Shown here: positions 60,530 through 64,000 of the stretch, in pieces
How the letters are laid out: the number at the start of each line of letters is the position of its first letter
How positions within the stretch are numbered: position 1 is the first letter of the stretch
Source of the DNA: Whalleya microplaca
Lineage: Eukaryota > Ascomycota > Sordariomycetes > Xylariales > Xylariaceae
Length of the DNA: 64,000 bases
Assembly (NCBI GenBank): GCA_022497155.1
Contig: MU385711.1
Span: 620,001 to 684,000 of the forward strand
Direction of reading: 5' to 3'
The notes under the pieces: model-generated
Databases searched by the model: none
Told to the model about the DNA's origin: nothing
Seen by the model: the letters and a program-made list of their open reading frames with translations, nothing else
Position numbers and translations under genes: made by a program

Positions 60530-60649
60530 TGCAGGTATCGGATAGCAAGAGGCCAGGAATAGGTGTATTAAAGATGATGGTAAACTAAATGGAGCCAGCC
60601 TAATTTTCCCTTTTTGTGTGCCGAACGCTTTGACCACCTCACACTCTGC
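60530..60649 (+). repeat. 120-bp terminal direct repeat, right copy
   Basis: Right-hand partner of 59871-59990. It lies 110 bases upstream of the ACAD start. Confidence 0.85.
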
Positions 60650-60759
60650 TATTACGTTGAGTCGCATTTTGCTAGGATTCCGAATTATTTAAACGTTTAG
60701 TTATCTTTTTGCTTGTTGTTCACTCGCTAAGTTTCGTCGGATTTTTGTACTTCGTCACG

Positions 60760-62127
60760 ATGCCTGTTGACTTCCATCTCAGCCAGAACGAGGCCGGTGT
60801 CCGCACTGCGGCAGCGAGCTTCGCCCACAAAGTTCTCAAGCCGGCGCGCACCGAATACATGACATATGAGGATCATTACAAGCGATTCCAGGCCACACGG
60901 TCGGCCTATGCAGCTGCTGCCACAGGAGGACTGGTCAAAGGACAGGTTGCACCGGCTATTGGAGGCACAGGCGGCTCTCTTATCGAAGCTGCGATCCTAG
61001 TTGAAGAGTGCTACGCGGTGGAACCTGCCGCAGCGCTGACAATATTTGCGACGGGACTTGGCCTGACTCCTTTGAATCTCACGCAAAAACCTGAGCATAG
61101 CGAGTTCCTTGCCCCTTTTATTAGCTCCGAGGGAACACCCCTAGCATCATTGGTCTTCAGCGAACCTGGGGGTGTGGCCAATTATTTAGAAAAAGGTGCC
61201 CCTGGCCTCAACACCACGGCCCGCCGCGAAGGCGACGAGTGGGTTATCAACGGTGAGAAAAAATGGGCTACCAATAGCGCTGGCTGGGATAACCGAGGCG
61301 CCGATTTGGCTTGTGTTGTGTGCCGAGACATCACGAATCCAATCAGCAGTCCCGATGCAGATCCCAAGGATAGTATCATGATAATTCTTGTTACGCGTGC
61401 TGACCTCGAGCGCAACGGCGGCGACAAATGCTTCCAAGTGCTGGGGGAGGTATCTACACTCGGCCACACAGCTTCGGGACCGGGCCCCCACATCAAGTAC
61501 ACGAACGTGCGAGTCCCTGCGAAGAACGTGCTCTGTCAGCCTGGGGAGGCTGCCGCGGTCGTCTCGGGCTCTTTCGACGCCAGCGCTGTTCTTGTTGGCG
61601 CGATGAGTGTTGGAGTCATGCGTGCGGCTTTCGATGCAGCCCTTGCGTTCGCAAAGCGCGACGACCGACGAGGGAAAACGCCACTCCTCCAGCACCAAGC
61701 TGTAGCCGACCTGCTATCCGGTATCAAAATGCAGACAGAAGCCTGTCGCGCGTTGACTTGGAAAGCAGCACATGCCTTGGAAAACGGCCCAGGAGACTAC
61801 AACGCACGCAGAGAGTTGGCTTTGGCTGCTAAGGTGTACTGCAGTGATGCTGCAGTCAAGGCCGTGATGGAAGCCATCAACGCAGTAGGAGTGTAGGTCA
61901 AGATTCTATTTGTGAAACAGGTTTTCTTTGGAGAATTAACGTATGATACTAGCACTGCCTATGATTCTGAGCAACCCTTCGCCGATCTGCTGAAAAATGC
62001 AGTCGCTTTGCCAATCTTTGATGGTGGCAATGTTGGTATTAGAAGACGACACTTGCAACAACTCATGCTATCTCCGAATTACGATCCTTGGGCGGCAACA
62101 TATGGACCTTCGGAATTATCAGAATGA
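60760..62127 (+). CDS. Acyl-CoA dehydrogenase family protein
   Basis: Exons 60760-61892 and 61953-62127 give 435 residues (60-bp intron, GTAGGT..CTAG). The N-terminal helical domain is followed by the FAD/substrate region with LVFSEPGG and WVINGEKKWATNSAGWDNRGADL, then the beta domain VLGEVSTLGHTASGPGPHIKYTNVRVP and the C-terminal helices AFAKRDDRRGKTPLLQHQAVADLL. Splice restores AINAVGV/TAYDSEQPFADLLKNAVALPIFDGGNVGIRRRHLQ, the family C-terminus where the loop GGNxGIRR contacts FAD. It should remove two hydrogens from an acyl-CoA or related ester, passing electrons to FAD. The order (synthetase, then dehydrogenase) suits a CoA-thioester pathway with the acyl-CoA synthetase at 49.6 kb, though that is inference. 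It lies between an upstream degraded element and the downstream TRIM-like element. Confidence 0.92.
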
Positions 62128-62665
62128 AGCGCCCAGGGACATGCAACCCGCATATTCCTGATGCGCATCTGGTAGGTAACCCAGAGCTTAGAGAGGATGT
62201 TCAATACAAGCCGTTGGGCCATAATTTGGTAGCTTTTTTCTACCTTAATAACCAACCTCAATGAGATCTCATCAAGACAATGTACATTTTTGATTCATAT
62301 ACAAATATCATCGCCCTCGCTATTTGCTAATATAATGACGTTTGTAAAGTCAACTCTAGGCTAATGTATGACATGACCATAGGAGTACATTAGCCACTTG
62401 TAGGCTTCACCAGCAATGTTAGAATACTGTCTAGCCCGAGGTATATTACAATTCGCGACACGTTGTTTACGTTGAGGTGAGAGCATGCTCGCAGTTGTTT
62501 TTTATCACACCTAGTGTACTACCACAGATCCCATTCTAGTATCACAAGAATTAAAAATGACTTATTTTCCAAAATCTATTCGTACTCCAAATTCTTGTAA
62601 TGCGTATATGTACAATTAGCCGCTGAAGCATTTGAAAGGATTAATAGTTAACTAGATAACGATAG

Positions 62666-63057
62666 TGTCGCGGGAATATATCAGGCGTTATTGCTGTATT
62701 AGCAATAACGGCGTCGTTTTTGCGACAGTTATAAGCCCGGTTCGCATATAAGTTTGTTGCGTTTAATTTTCAGCAATCACGCTAACATTCGTATTAAATA
62801 TGTTCCCTGTACGAGACGACCTTACCGGAAGCTTAAGGTTTGATGTTAGTTTGTAACGATAGTTTTCTGTATATCTAGATCGGGCTAGTAGCGCGGCTAT
62901 TAGATTAGGGTATATATTCTATTTATTAAGCCAGTTGTAATAGGGTTGTCCAGCGTGGATTTAGATTTAGCCTATTAAGCCAAATCTGGGGGGTATGTCG
63001 CGGGAATATATTAGGCGTTATTGCTGTGCTAGCAATAATGGCGTCGTTTTTGCGACA
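62666..63057. mobile_element. TRIM-like non-autonomous LTR element, 392 bp
   Basis: Two 62-bp direct repeats (62666-62727 and 62996-63057) each start TGTCGC and end GCGACA, an inverted TG..CA terminus as in LTRs. They differ by four transitions. The right repeat is preceded by a purine tract (CTGGGGGGTA, 62986-62995), where a polypurine tract is expected. Flanks are GATAG (62661-62665) and GATGG (63058-63062), an imperfect 5-bp target duplication. The 268-bp interior has no open frame. I could not see a primer-binding site next to the left repeat. Each terminal repeat also contains a hairpin, TTATTGCT..AGCAATAA. Confidence 0.75.
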
Positions 63058-63250
63058 GATGGTCTCCTACGTGAAAAGGTGCAGGTTGATTATAATATCA
63101 CAGTTGGGGGGCATATTACCAGTAGAGTATAACAAGACTATTCCAGATCATCGATAATGAGATATAGGACACGTCACACGGGGCCTCAGGCTGCGTCTGA
63201 AGAAGATCGACCGAAAGGCCTGTATTCCTCTAACGAAGCTAACGATCCGC

Positions 63251-63288
63251 TGTGTGTGTGTGTGTGCGCGCGCCCGCGTGTGTGTGTG
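63251..63288. repeat. (TG)n/(CG)n microsatellite
   Basis: A run of TG dinucleotides interrupted by CGCGCGCCCGCG. Confidence 0.9.
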
Positions 63289-63734
63289 ATGGAGAGCTAG
63301 GCTAGAGGAGTGTGAGGCACCTAACAGGTCAGGTGGCCTAACATGTCTTTTATTGATTGCTTTAGATCTGCTAGGAAATTTAATACTTTGATAGCTAAGG
63401 TAAAAATCCTGCCAACGTGTTACAGCTCTCGTTTGCGCACTACAATTGTGATATATAAGTTTACATTAAAGGTACAGGTAATGGAACGGAAATCCTCTCT
63501 ATCTCTTCAACACTGTCATGCAAGTATTTTGCCATGCTTGGTTGTTATACTGTTTGAGCCAGTCGACGAACCATGAACTCATCCAAGAATTGAAGACTCT
63601 CATTTGTGTCAGATTTTAGAAGTGACTTTCCCGCTGTCATGGGAAGTCTTTCAGGTGCTGGTTGTGACAAGTACGCTTTGGCCCGCGTCCTGTGTGCGGT
63701 TCTGAACACCTATAGCTTTAGAGTTAGCCCTCGT

Positions 63735-64000
63735 CTATCTCATATGGCTCTTGGGTAAAGCCTCGGATATATGGCAGAATCTTACTCTGAGTCGCTTCAA
63801 AATCTCACTGAATTCCCTTGCAATTTGAGCTTCGGTCTCATCCTTCGATGTCTCATCTAGCAGTGCTCGGAATGAATGTTTCTTAAATGCTTTGCATAAG
63901 GCTCGCTGCCGTATAGGAACATTACGCTCCTGATCCCGAGACGATAGGTATGGCTCTAATCCTAGGAAGGCATCCAAAGCCTGAAACAGCATTACCTGAT
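63735..64000 (-). CDS. Unrecognised gene, C-terminal end (5' part outside window)
   Basis: The minus-strand frame is open from the window edge to the TAG at 63735-63737. It gives at least 88 residues, charged and helical (QALDAFLGLEPYLSSRDQE, RQRALCKAFKKHSFRALL). The first Met is at 63992, but the frame runs on before it, and a CTGTTTCAG acceptor-like site at about 63983-63991 suggests an exon start near GCTTTGG. No family recognised. Confidence 0.45.
   Translation of the reverse strand, partial: QVMLFQALDAFLGLEPYLSSRDQERNVPIRQRALCKAFKKHSFRALLDETSKDETEAQIAREFSEILKRLRVRFCHISEALPKSHMR

Larger units (their letters stand above)
59197..60759. other. Intergenic, AT-rich island with terminal direct repeats
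   Basis: 59871-60649 is the repeat-bounded island described separately. The rest holds no gene. The ACAD start is 110 bases after the second repeat, so this repeat must form part of its promoter. Confidence 0.6.
62128..63734. other. Intergenic with TRIM-like element
   Basis: About 1.6 kb; 62666-63057 is the TRIM-like element. Apart from the TG/CG microsatellite, no other feature is seen and the frame at 63343-63576 is unconvincing. Confidence 0.5.

Overview
The window is nuclear DNA of a filamentous ascomycete (Pezizomycotina; a Sordariomycete is my guess). Evidence: nearly every gene has introns of about 50-170 bp with GTRNGT donors and short-range AG acceptors; there is a HET-domain protein, a LaeA-like methyltransferase, a CAP10-type GT90, a vacuolar Ca2+-ATPase and a fungal-type P450; genes lie as islands in long AT-richer stretches with degraded repeats. 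I fixed exon borders by reading frame, splice signals and family motifs. In every spliced model given as complete the exon lengths sum to a multiple of three.

Layout. 1-6.8 kb, GC-rich core genes: the tail of a membrane protein with a long disordered cytoplasmic domain, a UPF0390/DUF2462 protein, and a PLP-dependent group II decarboxylase (-). 6.8-22.2 kb, gene-poor: a seven-exon LaeA-like methyltransferase, a hAT-type MITE with an 8-bp target duplication, and an intact HET-domain protein. 22.2-26.4 kb: a Gts1-like ArfGAP/UBA protein convergent with a CAP10/GT90 glycosyltransferase. 28.5-31.7 kb: a zinc-finger gene split by a solo LTR whose 5-bp target duplication is intact; removing LTR plus one duplication restores the frame. 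32.2-40.2 kb, a cation-linked group: a CorA-like protein with one in-frame UGA, a PMC1-type Ca2+-ATPase, a second copy of the same solo LTR, and a degenerate calmodulin-like protein. 41.8-49.1 kb: a bZIP factor, a 71-residue conserved-type small protein and a GRF-like zinc-ribbon protein with a PCNA-binding (PIP-box) motif.

49.6-62.1 kb carries four genes that could share a pathway: a 4-coumarate:CoA-ligase-like acyl-CoA synthetase, a CYP65-like P450, an EBP-like (EXPERA) isomerase and an acyl-CoA dehydrogenase. No backbone synthase (PKS, NRPS, terpene cyclase) is visible, so the pathway link is inference. The ACAD gene is bracketed by a RIP-like AT-rich island with 120-bp terminal direct repeats upstream and a 392-bp TRIM-like element downstream. 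The window ends inside an unrecognised gene on the minus strand.

I saw no tRNA, rRNA or CRISPR feature. The most unusual items are the solo LTR that splits the zinc-finger gene, the covarying hairpin inside that LTR family, the TRIM-like element, the hAT-type MITE, and the GRF zinc ribbon/PIP-box protein.
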